In this document: positions 33,406-42,978 of the stretch, in pieces
Layout of the letters: the number at the start of each line of letters is the position of its first letter
Numbering within the stretch: position 1 is the stretch's first letter
NCBI GenBank assembly: GCA_903813345.2
Contig: CAIIXF020000007.1
Coordinates: forward strand, 36,416,759 to 36,480,758
Origin: Owenia fusiformis
Taxonomy: Eukaryota > Annelida > Polychaeta > Sabellida > Oweniidae
Length of the DNA stretch: 64,000 bases
Reading direction: 5' to 3'
The notes under the pieces: generated by a model
What the model saw: the letters and a program-made list of their open reading frames with translations, nothing else
Databases searched by the model: none
What the model was told of the DNA's origin: nothing
Program-made: the position numbers and the translations under genes

Positions 33406-34538
33406 TCAGTGTAGTATGAATTTATTTTGTTAGGATGCCAGTCAGAGCTCTTGACGCAAGTACCAAGTTTGCAAACATGCATGTCAACCATGGCCAATTA
33501 GAAAAGTGCACCCCTTCTATATGATAATATAAACCCTTCCTACACCTTGGTTTAGCTTTGGATCACTATGCTATCACTATGTGGCAGAAATGCATTCTGA
33601 TTGGATATAAATGATCACATGACTTAGTTCACCAAGGTATCAGGAGATGGCATGCCAAAATGTAAAATCTCTAATTGTACACACGAGTACATGCATGAAG
33701 GCCTAATATTGATATTGCTTGCATACCTAAGTAAAAAATAAACTCTTCTAATCCCCTAATGTAAACACGGCGGTATACGTAGCCCGATTTATCGGGGGCT
33801 TTAACATTTTTCCATAATGCGCAAAGCTAGTCAGTTCTAAACGTTTATACCAAGAAACATCCCTCAAAATATAAGATCGATCCATCAAACAGAATTGAAT
33901 CGTTTAGATTGGACGGACGGAAATGCTTAATGGGTGCCTTAAACTACCAAGCCTGCCCAGAATCCGGTAGGATTTAGATCTTCAAACCACGAATCATTCC
34001 TAAAAATCTGAAATTAATCCCCTAAACAATATAATCTGGTTGGCATACCTGACATATTTATCTCGTATCTTTAATAAAGGTAAAATCAGATATAGAAAGC
34101 AACGTTTCTTAGAACTTTGTCTTAATCAGTACATTTTAATCTTGTGACATTCTTTCAGGAAATGAGTATATTGGATTTCGATATCACGAAGATAAATATG
34201 ATGATCAAGATTCAATTGATGAGCTGAAGGTAACCAATTGACACTCTTATCAAAATTATATAAACTAAGGTCTTGAATTAATGCGAACTGAACTAAATTA
34301 AGTAACTCAAGCGCATAAGTTATGATCAATTGCTTATGAACATAAAACAAGTTATATGATTATGAATATCCTTTTAGCCAATAGGTTGTCTGAGTAAATC
34401 ATTGAGAGAGAACCGATCCCCGCATTTACATACAAGTCCTCTTAAAACACGGAGGTAAAGTTTAAGCGCTCAAATACATTTTACGCTTTTAATTATGTGC
34501 AAATATGTTTTAATATCCATGCTGTCGATTTGGGATAT

Positions 34539-34607
34539 TATATAAAAAGGAGTCCATTATCTAAAAGCTGCGTTGAATACTCCGATGTGTAGTTGGTGCA
34601 CAGAAAG
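34539..34607 (+). promoter_or_regulatory. TATA box and candidate untranslated first exon
   Basis: TATATAAAAA at about 34539 would start transcription near 34570. The leader would end at 34607, CAGAAAG|GTGAGT, a good donor. The next plausible exon downstream on this strand is the signal-peptide exon at 36851, so this may be that gene's promoter; the link is inference. Confidence 0.35.
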
Positions 34608-34821
34608 GTGAGTATAGTATGTATGTGAAAATAAAGATGTCACCCTTTTGTGATTGCTACAATGATGAGATATAAAACTATTGTACTTCTTTGATTATAT
34701 AAAATGGAATCCACTGATTGAACTGAAGCCTCATGATTATATAAACATATGTATAGTAGTTGCATCGTCTCCTCAGTGGTGATCGGTTGTAGAACCTGCA
34801 ACGCCACAAAGTTTACTAATG

Positions 34822-35059
34822 GCTGGGTCGCATTTGCTCCAATTTTCACTACGGCGCCCGGCCGATTGAGTATTTTGTTCAAAATTGAATACAATATTGA
34901 ACAAAACACTCAATCGGCCGGGCGCCGACCGATGGAACTGAGCATATGTGACCAAGGCATAATGCTTGGGTCACATTTGCCGGCCGAGTGAGTGTTTTGT
35001 TCAAAACTGAATACAATTTTGAACAAAATAGTCAATCGGCCAATGTGACTCAGGCATTA
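34822..35059. mobile_element. Two adjacent CGGCCGA-type foldbacks
   Basis: Element one (about 34825-34960) is nearly perfectly palindromic: GGCGCCCGGCCGATTGAGT ... GAATACAATATTGAACAAAA ... ACTCAATCGGCCGGGCGCC, with GGGTCGCATTTGCTCC / CATATGTGACC outer ends. Element two (about 34965-35058) is GGGTCACATTTGCCGGCCGA ... TCGGCCAATGTGACTCAGGC. Pieces of the same family occur at 4.2, 11.06 and 33.3 kb. 35060-35730 holds nothing recognised. Confidence 0.75.
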
Positions 35060-35734
35060 GGGACCATTTCAAAACATCAAGGTCAGAAAATCGGGGAGAA
35101 CAAAAAAACGACTAGAATAGACTCAAAAAATATTAATTTGGTAGTTTTGAAAAATCCTGTTTTTCTCTAAAATTCGTGAAGAGAACGCGATTCGCAAATA
35201 CTTGACGATTAGCTGTTTTTTACCTTAGTTCATAAATTCATAGCACAATCAATATATAGTATAGTGGCTCGATTTTCACGAAAGAAAGCATATTGGAAAG
35301 ATAATTCAATATGCTAAATTATCCTCTATCGAACAGAGCAATAATCATCTTTTTGTATTTTCTAGAGTATTAAAGTATTAGATAACAATCAATTTATTAT
35401 GAATTTCCATTTTATTACCCCCAATTACTCTTGAATAATCGAGGGGGTCGAATTGACAATTGCAGACATTAGGGTTGACTCACTGTTTTATTTCTATTGC
35501 AAAAAAGTTTGCAGTAGCAATTTTTTTATTTTTTTATTTCAAAAAGCTTTTTTTTGAATTGTGATTGGATGCACGAGTTTGTATTCAACGCGGATGTTAT
35601 GCCCTCAATTGATTGTGATTGGTTGGTTTAATCTGAATTGCAGATAGTCCCAACCTGATCGTATACACAATGGTCGTTTACAGCAATATTGTCATTTGCA
35701 ATTATTTGTAATTATATCGCACATATTCACTTAA

Positions 35735-36503
35735 AGGCCCCATGTAAAGTTTAAACCACTTTGGCTTATATTGTAGTCTTACCCAATGTTATCAAAGTGT
35801 GATATGTGGTTTTTCATTGACTTTTTGTTCCAAAATTTGTGAATTTATTTAAAACTAACTTTAAGAGGTCACTCATATCTTCTAATTAGCCACAATTATG
35901 CCAATGCATAGCATCCATCCTCCCATGTTTTTTTGCCGAAAAAATTAAGAAAATCGGTTGATAAACAAGCGAGAAATGAACTTATCAGTGCATGAAAATG
36001 TTCTGAGAAAAATGCATTTCAAAATTTTAGTTCTCATAGAAACCAATGGTACAATGCTATCTAAAACATAATTTATTCTTCCTTTTAACCTGGTTAGACA
36101 ATCAACATTGTGTTTTATGAAAGTCTAGCATATTTAGAAAAGATTGACATCGAAAAAAAAAATTCAATTTTTTCAAAAAGTTTTTGTTACCTTAGTGACA
36201 TCACTAATGTTTCAAAATATTTTTGATAAGCTAAAACATTGAAGTGGCCCATTAAATATGACATTTTATTATTGAATTAGTGTGTCTTTTGTTCAATCTT
36301 TGCATTGGTGATAAAAAGATAATCTTTTTTGAAATGCATTAAGAAATATTTGATGATTAAAAAATTTGAATATTTGAGAAATGAAATGCTCACAACTTTT
36401 TTTCCCACATTTTTTTTTGTTCAAAATCTCTAAAATCACTCTTTAAGTCCTGACAAATAGTAAATGAATGATAAAAAAAAAATTCAAACTTTAGACGGGG
36501 ACT
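35735..36503. mobile_element. TTAA-flanked MITE
   Basis: Termini AGGCCCCATGTAAAGTTT and (complement) AGTCCCCGTCTAAAGTTT are matched inverted repeats, flanked by TTAA on both sides (35731-35734 and 36504-36507). TTAA duplication is used by piggyBac and Kolobok transposases. The interior is A+T-rich and non-coding. Confidence 0.65.
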
Positions 36504-36850
36504 TTAATAAAAGCCTTTAAAAGTAAAATTTTAATGTTTCATTGGGACTTTCATAAGCACCCATTGAAAGTTACAAACTGGTGATTTAAAACAGTCACTT
36601 TTTGCTGATTGTTCTGTTGTGCCGTTTTATTGATATTTTTATTACATATGCAAGCTTTATACACAATGTAGTAATAAAAATTGAAACATTTATAGCATTA
36701 CAACCATTAATAGAAAGTTTTATTTGAATCCTTTCATTCTCAAATTGAATAGAACTATTTGGAATAATATTGAATATATCTGATCATTGCGATTGTTAAT
36801 CAAGATGCGCGTTCGGTAATCACAGTCGCAGGACAAGACATTGAACAAAG

Positions 36851-36917
36851 ATGACTACTCTAGCTTTGATAGTTTGCATCGTTGCCGCTGCGATCATCCC
36901 TTATTTTGTTGGTGGTG
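36851..36917 (+). CDS. Signal-peptide exon of a secreted protein gene
   Basis: ATG at 36851 opens MTTLALIVCIVAAAIIPYF, a classic hydrophobic signal sequence, and ends in GG at a strong donor G|GTAAGTGC (donor begins 36918), phase 1. The exon may begin after an AG at 36825 or 36831. Phase 1 after the signal peptide is typical for genes of modular secreted proteins. The next phase-matching acceptor exon I can identify on this strand is 52869-53095, which would place the gypsy element in the intervening intron. No closer in-phase exon was recognised. Confidence 0.55.
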
Positions 36918-37007
36918 GTAAGTGCAGATTGGTATATCGATTGAGCTATTGGTTGGTTTTAATTTAAAATCATTTATTCACTATATTGACTGTTATTTAC
37001 TTAAAAT

Positions 37008-37169
37008 ATAGACCGAACACCGGTTGTTATATAGACGAATAAAACTCGCAGGGCTAGTTACAATTATTTTCTGTACCTCGAAAGACCGAAGGGAGTGAGG
37101 GGTTCGAAAGCTTTTGTGCCAAGCCCAGAGGGGTTTATTCGTCCATAACACCATTTAAGGTCTATATTA
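37008..37169. repeat. Foldback repeat
   Basis: ATAGACCGAACACCGGTTGT then TATAGACGAATAAA on the left, TTTATTCGTCCATAACACC then ATTTAAGGTCTATAT on the right: imperfect inverted arms of about 36 bp around a 90-bp centre that includes ACCTCGAAAGACCGAAGGGA. Confidence 0.7.
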
Positions 37170-37179
37170 TACCCGTCAA

Positions 37180-37300
37180 GTAAAAATAAAAATCGGGATA
37201 TTTTCGTTATAAAATCGGGAGAAGTCGGGATTTATTTTTAAAAAATCGGGTTGAAAATCGGGATTTTTAAATAAAAATTGGGAGAAAATCAGTATTTCTA
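37180..37300. repeat. AAATCGGGA short-repeat tract, split by the gypsy insertion
   Basis: Degenerate AAAATCGGGATTTT-type units continue on the far side of the gypsy element (47060-47125). The element therefore inserted into this tract. Confidence 0.8.
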
Positions 37301-38039
37301 TGTGACCAACTGCACTTTAAAGTTTATAGTTGCATTTATAGATGGCACTATATAGATTTCATGTTTCAATTCACATAAATAGCTGGCACATAAATGTGCA
37401 ACTTCCTCTTGCTTACAGTCACTACAATAGCCACATATATATTTTTACCTCTCCAGAAAATCTACAAAATCATCCACAATCGTTCATATTGGTAAGCCAT
37501 CCACTCTTTATTTTACTTTTATATGCTTTATTAGATATTACTTGATTAAATACAACACATATTTCTGATATTTTACCAATCATTTATGGTATTTTTGTCA
37601 ACTTAGAAATGTATTGTAATTTTTATTCAGGCAGTGTGTTAGGCCACAGATTCACCACCATTGGTTCCCACATTTCCCTCAAGCTCAAAGCAAGAGCCAG
37701 TTCTGTAAGTTAACATGCCAAACATTCAATTAAGTTAGCATTCATGTTGTCAAATGTAAAATAGTCAAATTAGATTGTGTTTCAAATAAACTTGCCAATG
37801 CCATTTCGTACTGTAATATTGATAAGCCTTGCCAATGCCAATGCCATTTCATACTGTAATATTGATAAGCCTTGCCAATGCCATTTCATACTGTAATATT
37901 GATAAGCCTTGCCAATGCCATTTCATGCAATGTTATTATTATATTGTAATTGCTTGTTATGATTTGTTTCTAGCCCCTCTGGCTCTGTAAAGTGAATAAA
38001 TTGACGTACACCACAAATCTAGTCGTTCGGTCGTTCACA
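37301..38039 (+). repeat. 5' LTR of the gypsy element
   Basis: 739 bp, TG...CA ends. Contains a 36-bp internal repeat (CTTGCCAATGCCATTTCATA plus CTGTAATATTGATAAG) in three to four copies near 37790-37925 and AATAAA near 37995. It also contains an acceptor-like TTTTATTCAG and a donor-like CT|GTAAGTT around 37630-37710, which might act in spliced transcripts. Confidence 0.95.
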
Positions 38040-38041
38040 TA

Positions 38042-38058
38042 TGGTACTGCGGGCTAAC
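38042..38058 (+). other. Candidate primer-binding site
   Basis: TGGTACTGCGGGCTAAC begins two bases after the 5' LTR; the initial TGG would pair with a tRNA CCA end. I cannot name the tRNA. Confidence 0.4.
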
Positions 38059-38099
38059 AACAACAACAACAAAGTGCAGAGCCAGAGAAGAACTGTAAT

Positions 38100-38392
38100 C
38101 CAACAACCGAGATTCTATATCTGGGATAGACAACCGAGACTCCATGTCCGAGATTTGATAACCGAGATTCCAGGTCCGAGATTCCACAACCGAGATTCCA
38201 TGTCAGGGATTCGATAACCGAGATTCCAGGTTCGAGATTCGATAACCGAGATTCCAGGTTCGAGATTCGATAACCGAGATTCCAGGTTCGAGATTCGATA
38301 ACCGAGATTCCAGGTTCGAGATTCCACAACCGAGATTCAATATCCGAGATTGAACCGATATTCGACAACCAAGATTGGACAACTAAGATCGA
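38100..38392 (+). repeat. 28-bp minisatellite in gypsy leader
   Basis: GATAACCGAGATTCCAGG followed by TTCGAGATTC, repeated perfectly about four times in the centre and degenerate towards both sides. The opposite-strand open frames rich in ESRTWNLGY are artefacts of this repeat. Confidence 0.9.
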
Positions 38393-38569
38393 CAATCACG
38401 TTACAGATGATAACAGATGTACTGTATATGCAGCATCCCGAAGTCAACAACAGATATGTAATGTATAATTGATTATCATGATATTCAATATCAGAGTTAC
38501 CCTCAAATGTGAACACTAGAACAGCCAAAACCTACAGATTGACAATACAAGTCACAGTGGTCCCGATCC

Positions 38570-39060
38570 ATGAAAATCCACATGAACTCTGATATTCAGC
38601 AATTCAACAATTAGGTTGAGCATTGATATTCACATGAACTCTGATATTCAGCAATTCAACAATTAGGTTGAGCATTGATATTCACATGAACTCTGATCTG
38701 ATATTCAGCAATTCAACAATTAGGTTGACCATTGATATTTACATGAACTCTGATATTCAATTTTTAAAGTTGAAAAGGTGAAAATGTACATGAACATTGA
38801 TATCCACATGAACTCTGATATTCAGCAATTCAACAATTAGGTTGAACATTGATATTTACATGAACTCTGATATTCAATTTTTAAAGTTGAAAAGGTGAAA
38901 ATGTACATGAACATTGATATTCACATGAACTCTGATATTCAATTTTTAAAGTTGAAAAGGTGAAAATGTACATGAACATTGATATTCACATGAACTCTGA
39001 TATTCAGCAATTTAACAATTAGGTTGAAAAGGTGAAAATTCACATGTACATTATTGACTC
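38570..39060 (+). repeat. ~50-60-bp minisatellite in gypsy leader
   Basis: Units of CATGAACTCTGATATTCAGC plus AATTCAACAATTAGGTTGA and a variant with TTTTTAAAGTTGAAAAGG, about nine alternating copies. Confidence 0.85.
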
Positions 39061-40050
39061 TTGATATTCGACAATTATGATCAACTGAACTGATAGTTAT
39101 CCAAGTTCTAAATCAGCTGATTGCAGGTTGAGAAACATTGACACTGTACTACACAGCTGTATTAATTCTTGCTGATTCAGTGTGCATTGATAATTGAACT
39201 TCAGTTTATCCCCATTTATTGAATTCATATTAAAGTACATACAGGTATTATATCGTCTTGCATATATGTACTGCTGACCAGGTATATTTTAAGCAGGTAT
39301 TTGTGTATGAAGTACCCCAGTGTTATTGTAAACCTTACATGTGCAACTGTGTCATGCCGGTATTAGTGTAAAAATCAAATCATCTCAAGTACAGGGTAGT
39401 TTTTAAATATTGGAGAGGTTAAGCTAACGATGTTTTTCACAACGTAATCTTGAACGCAAAGTACAAAAATTTACAAAGGAATGTATCGAGCGCTCATAGT
39501 TTCATGCGCGCTTAATCTACTTCAGATACTCTTTCAGCTTCAGAGTTTCGGGTTTAGAACGGGATTTTTTTAAATTTGACGTTGGGTCAACGGGAACCAT
39601 TTTACTCGTGTCTGTTGAACACTATGCTGTCAATTTTGATTTCGATGCACAGTTGAATTCTTGCTGAACACGATGATGTATGTCATGCATGATTTAGCGC
39701 CAAAAATCTTACGAAACGAGCTCGTTTAAAATATGTATTAGAAAATCAGCTATAAAACTGCATCAATGACATACTATAGAATCATTACACGCTATGGTGT
39801 AGTCTAAACAAACACTGGATTTGAACGGCTATTTATATGAGAAGGCTACATGAATTTGTATATGGTCGAGTGATACGTACAGGTTCAGTTTCGATTATAT
39901 ATGCAAAGCTTAACCTCTCCATTAGCTTCAAGGTAACACAAGGTGATCAAAATTTTTTTTCACTTAGGCTAGGTTAGGTTTCATAGTTAGGCTCAGGTTG
40001 CCCAAACATAAAAAAAACCTTGTAGTAGATTATTCAAATTCGGTTCCACT
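39061..40050 (+). other. Non-repetitive part of the gypsy leader
   Basis: About 1 kb between the minisatellites without a reading frame or recognised motif. Confidence 0.5.
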
Positions 40051-40057
40051 CTACAAA

Positions 40058-40790
40058 TACAGGGTGTTCCAATTTATTTCACACAGTTTACCTGGTGTCC
40101 TACATTTTCAACTCTGTTTATATAGAGATAGTCTTACAATTCTTAAAACTACAGGGTGTCCCAATTTATTTCACACAGTTTACCTGGTGTCCTACATTTT
40201 CAACTCTGTTTATATAGAGGTAGTCTTACAATTCTTAAAACTACAGGGTGTCCCAATTTATTTCACACAGTTTACCTGGTGTCCTACATTTTCAACTCTG
40301 TTTATATAGAGGAAGTATTACAATCCTTATTACTACAGGGTGTTCCAATTTATTTCACACAGTTTACCTGGTGTCCTACATTTTCAACTCCGTTTATATA
40401 GAGGTATACTTACATCCTTATAGCTACAGGGTGTTCCAATTTATTTTATACAGTTATAAACTTATACCAGGTGTTGCAGATATTTAACTCTGCTTATATA
40501 GCGGTAGTCTTACAATCCTTATTGCTACATGGTGTCCCAATTTATTTCAAACAGTTATAAACTTATACCAGATGTTGTAGATTTTTAACTCTGTTAATAT
40601 AGAGTTATACTTACAATCTTTCTACTACAGAGTGTCTTAAAATATTTCATACAACTATAAACATATACCTGGTTTTAATAGTTTTTTAACTCTATTAATT
40701 ATAGAGTTATACTTTAACTATAGGGTGTTTCAAATTATTTCACACATCACGTATACCTGGTATTACAAAAATAGTACATATACTACTATC
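40058..40790 (+). repeat. 92-bp tandem repeat in gypsy leader with mariner-end-like phrase
   Basis: Eight units begin at 40058, 40150, 40242, 40334, 40425, 40526, 40625 and 40719. The first four are exactly 92 bp apart and nearly identical; later ones are diverged. Each starts TACAGGGTGTCCCAATTTAT or a variant, a phrase very like a mariner terminal repeat. Overlapping open frames (FHTVYLVSYIFNS...) are repeat artefacts. Confidence 0.9.
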
Positions 40791-40831
40791 ATACTTTATT
40801 GATACAAATTGAGTACAATACGCACATAAGG

Positions 40832-41908
40832 ATGGTTACACCAACAAGTGAGGACAAATACAAAGAGGCGTACATGAGGCTGCAAAGGGAAAAGAAACAG
40901 CAAGATGAGGAGATACTCCGACTGGACCACATCAGAAAGGAAGCTGAACTCAAGGCTAAACAGTTGGAAAAATCACGAAAGGAGATGGAAACCCAATTGA
41001 AAGATATAAGCAAACCATATAAAATGGTCATTCCGGAGCGGAAGAAATTAGACTTTTTTAAAGGCAAGACAGACTTTCAGGAGTGGAAGGAAGATGCGAT
41101 AAATTACCTGAGGTACAAGGATGAAGAGGAACACATAGACCTACTGATGTACCACCTAAAGGGGGAAGCAAAACTAGCAGTCAAGAATGATCAGCTGGAA
41201 ACCATAGATGAAATATTTGATGCCCTTGAATTGACATTTGATCAAAAAGAGGCACCTGGTGTATTAAAATCTAAATTTTACACCCGAAAACAAAAACCAA
41301 ATGAAAGTGTGATGCAGTATATTTTGTCCCTCACTAAGTTGATGTATAAATGGCAAAAAGCCACCGAAACACCTCTTACTGCAACAGAACAGAACAACAT
41401 CCTCAAAGAACAATTCATCGAAAACCTTTCAGTACCGCAGTTGAAGTGGGAACTACACAAATATTTACGTGATCATCCTGATGCTTCATTCAGAGATATG
41501 AAAATATTTGCATCACAGTATACTAAGGATGTTCCATGTAATGATGCTTCTACTGACGACCCAGACATCGAAGTATCTGCCATTGCCACATCCCTGAGAG
41601 ATATTGAATCGAAGATGAGCAACATGATTGAGCAAAACTTCAAGGAAATCAAAAAACTCACTGACGGCATGCAGAATTACGTTGAAACTATTAAAGATGA
41701 TATCAAAACTGAAGTAACAGCCGATCTTAATACAAAGCTCCAATCTCTTACTCAGGAACTGAAGCAAGAAATACGTCAGGAAACTAATAGAAGCAGAACA
41801 AAGTGTTCACATTGTGGTCGATGGGGGCACGCCATTGAACACTGTTTCTACAATAAAAACAAGGACACAACACAAAGTACATATACACAACAGCAGCCAA
41901 AAAACTAG
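40832..41908 (+). CDS. gag: Gypsy gag polyprotein
   Basis: 358 residues from the first in-frame ATG (40832). Residues ~10-60 are a charged coiled coil (LQREKKQQDEEILRLDHIRK). A retrotransposon gag capsid-like region follows (FFKGKTDFQEWKEDAINYL, then VMQYILSLTKLMYKW). Near the C-terminus is a single CCHC zinc knuckle, CSHCGRWGHAIEHC (residues 325-338), which binds genomic RNA. The frame is intact and ends in TAG directly after the frameshift heptamer. The capsid protein would package the element's RNA in particles. Confidence 0.9.
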   Translation: MVTPTSEDKYKEAYMRLQREKKQQDEEILRLDHIRKEAELKAKQLEKSRKEMETQLKDISKPYKMVIPERKKLDFFKGKTDFQEWKEDAINYLRYKDEEEHIDLLMYHLKGEAKLAVKNDQLETIDEIFDALELTFDQKEAPGVLKSKFYTRKQKPNESVMQYILSLTKLMYKWQKATETPLTATEQNNILKEQFIENLSVPQLKWELHKYLRDHPDASFRDMKIFASQYTKDVPCNDASTDDPDIEVSAIATSLRDIESKMSNMIEQNFKEIKKLTDGMQNYVETIKDDIKTEVTADLNTKLQSLTQELKQEIRQETNRSRTKCSHCGRWGHAIEHCFYNKNKDTTQSTYTQQQPKN

Positions 41909-41942
41909 TTTTGCCCCCCACTAACAAAAAAGTGGAGGGGCA
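41899..41942 (+). promoter_or_regulatory. -1 programmed ribosomal frameshift signal (gag-pol)
   Basis: In the gag frame the heptamer A_AAA_AAC (41899-41905) directly precedes the TAG stop. Six bases later an 11-bp hairpin begins: TGCCCCCCACT (41912-41922) pairs with 41931-41942 with one bulged A (41936) and an 8-base loop. A slip of -1 at the heptamer enters exactly the frame of the protease ORF. Slippery sequence, spacer and stem are all of the known -1 frameshift type. Confidence 0.85.
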
Positions 41943-42978
41943 GTCTTCAATTGAATCCAACAAAATGCATCATAAATCAGATAATGAGACTACCTTCTCG
42001 GAAAACCTTATTGGTAATGAAGCCCTTATACATACAAGCATTAATAACAATGACACAATTTCAATGTTGGTTGATACAGGTTCCCGAGTTTCACTGATAT
42101 ATGAAAGCTACTATAATCAACATCTAAAAGGGCAATCAAATATAGAAAATTGCTTCATTAATTTAGTAGCTGCCAACCATACTCCTATTCCATACATTGG
42201 TTTTATCGTGGTCGATATTGAGGTTGCTGGCACAAAAATCAAAGATGCAAACATAATAGTGCAAAAAGATCCTGAAAACAAGAATAATAAATCAACTGCA
42301 AGGGTTGGAATCCTTGGAACAAATATCCTGAAACATCTGAAAATGTTTAAACATATATTGTGCACCGATGATACCCAGAAGCCAGATGAGGACTTCAACC
42401 TTAAACCACAAGCAGCAAGTGTCTATGAGACAACAGTGATTCCAGCAAACTGTGAAGCTGATGTCGTATTGACTGTCCATGGCCGTACAGGAGTTGGTCT
42501 AATCGAGAATATCAACACCCCTACACCTGGAAACATCAAAATTATGAACACATTAGTTGAAGTTACAAATAACAAAGCTGTTGCTAGACTCATCAATATC
42601 AGCCAATCTCCAGTCACCCTGTATAGAAGAACAAAACTAGGAAAATTCTCCAAAGTAGATATTCAAGAAGAATCTAGTCTTTTCCAAGATGGAAACAATG
42701 ATGTCATTGTCACAGTAAACAAGATACAACCTGAAAATGAAGTCACAATAGACAAGATATCGGAGCCCAATCTCATTGATTTTGATGGCACATCTGAAGA
42801 TAAAGAAAAATTCCAAAATCTTCTACACAAATATGAGGATGTCTTTGCTTCTGATGACTTAGATCTGGGACATACAACTACAGTGAAACATGGCATAAAA
42901 TTATCTGATGACATTCCTGTGAAGCAACCATTCAGACGGATCCCTCCCAACTACATCCAGGAAGTCAAACTACCGTGA
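41905..42978 (+). CDS. pol: Gypsy protease and start of reverse transcriptase
   Basis: Read in the -1 frame relative to gag. The aspartic protease active site is LVDTGSRVSLIY (42067-42102 region), followed by the usual downstream GILGTNIL motif. The frame then enters the connection/RT leader (LHKYEDVFASDDLDLGHTTT, later FRRIPP), and stops at TGA 42976-42978 because the following reverse transcriptase sequence is in another frame. The protease would cut the Gag-Pol polyprotein. Confidence 0.85.
   Translation, partial: LVLPPTNKKVEGQSSIESNKMHHKSDNETTFSENLIGNEALIHTSINNNDTISMLVDTGSRVSLIYESYYNQHLKGQSNIENCFINLVAANHTPIPYIGFIVVDIEVAGTKIKDANIIVQKDPENKNNKSTARVGILGTNILKHLKMFKHILCTDDTQKPDEDFNLKPQAASVYETTVIPANCEADVVLTVHGRTGVGLIENINTPTPGNIKIMNTLVEVTNNKAVARLINISQSPVTLYRRTKLGKFSKVDIQEESSLFQDGNNDVIVTVNKIQPENEVTIDKISEPNLIDFDGTSEDKEKFQNLLHKYEDVFASDDLDLGHTTTVKHGIKLSDDIPVKQPFRRIPPNYIQEVKLP

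Noticed and set aside
37342-37545. 67-codon frame present identically at 37342 and 46361
   Set aside because: It lies in the gypsy LTRs and is duplicated only because the LTRs are; no known LTR-encoded protein resembles it.
38054-38395. Minus-strand frame ESRTWNLGYRISNLESRL
   Set aside because: Artefact of the 28-bp minisatellite in the gypsy leader.
39998-40487. Repeated LFHTVYLVSYIFNSVYIE frames
   Set aside because: Artefact of the 92-bp tandem repeat; no start context or domain.
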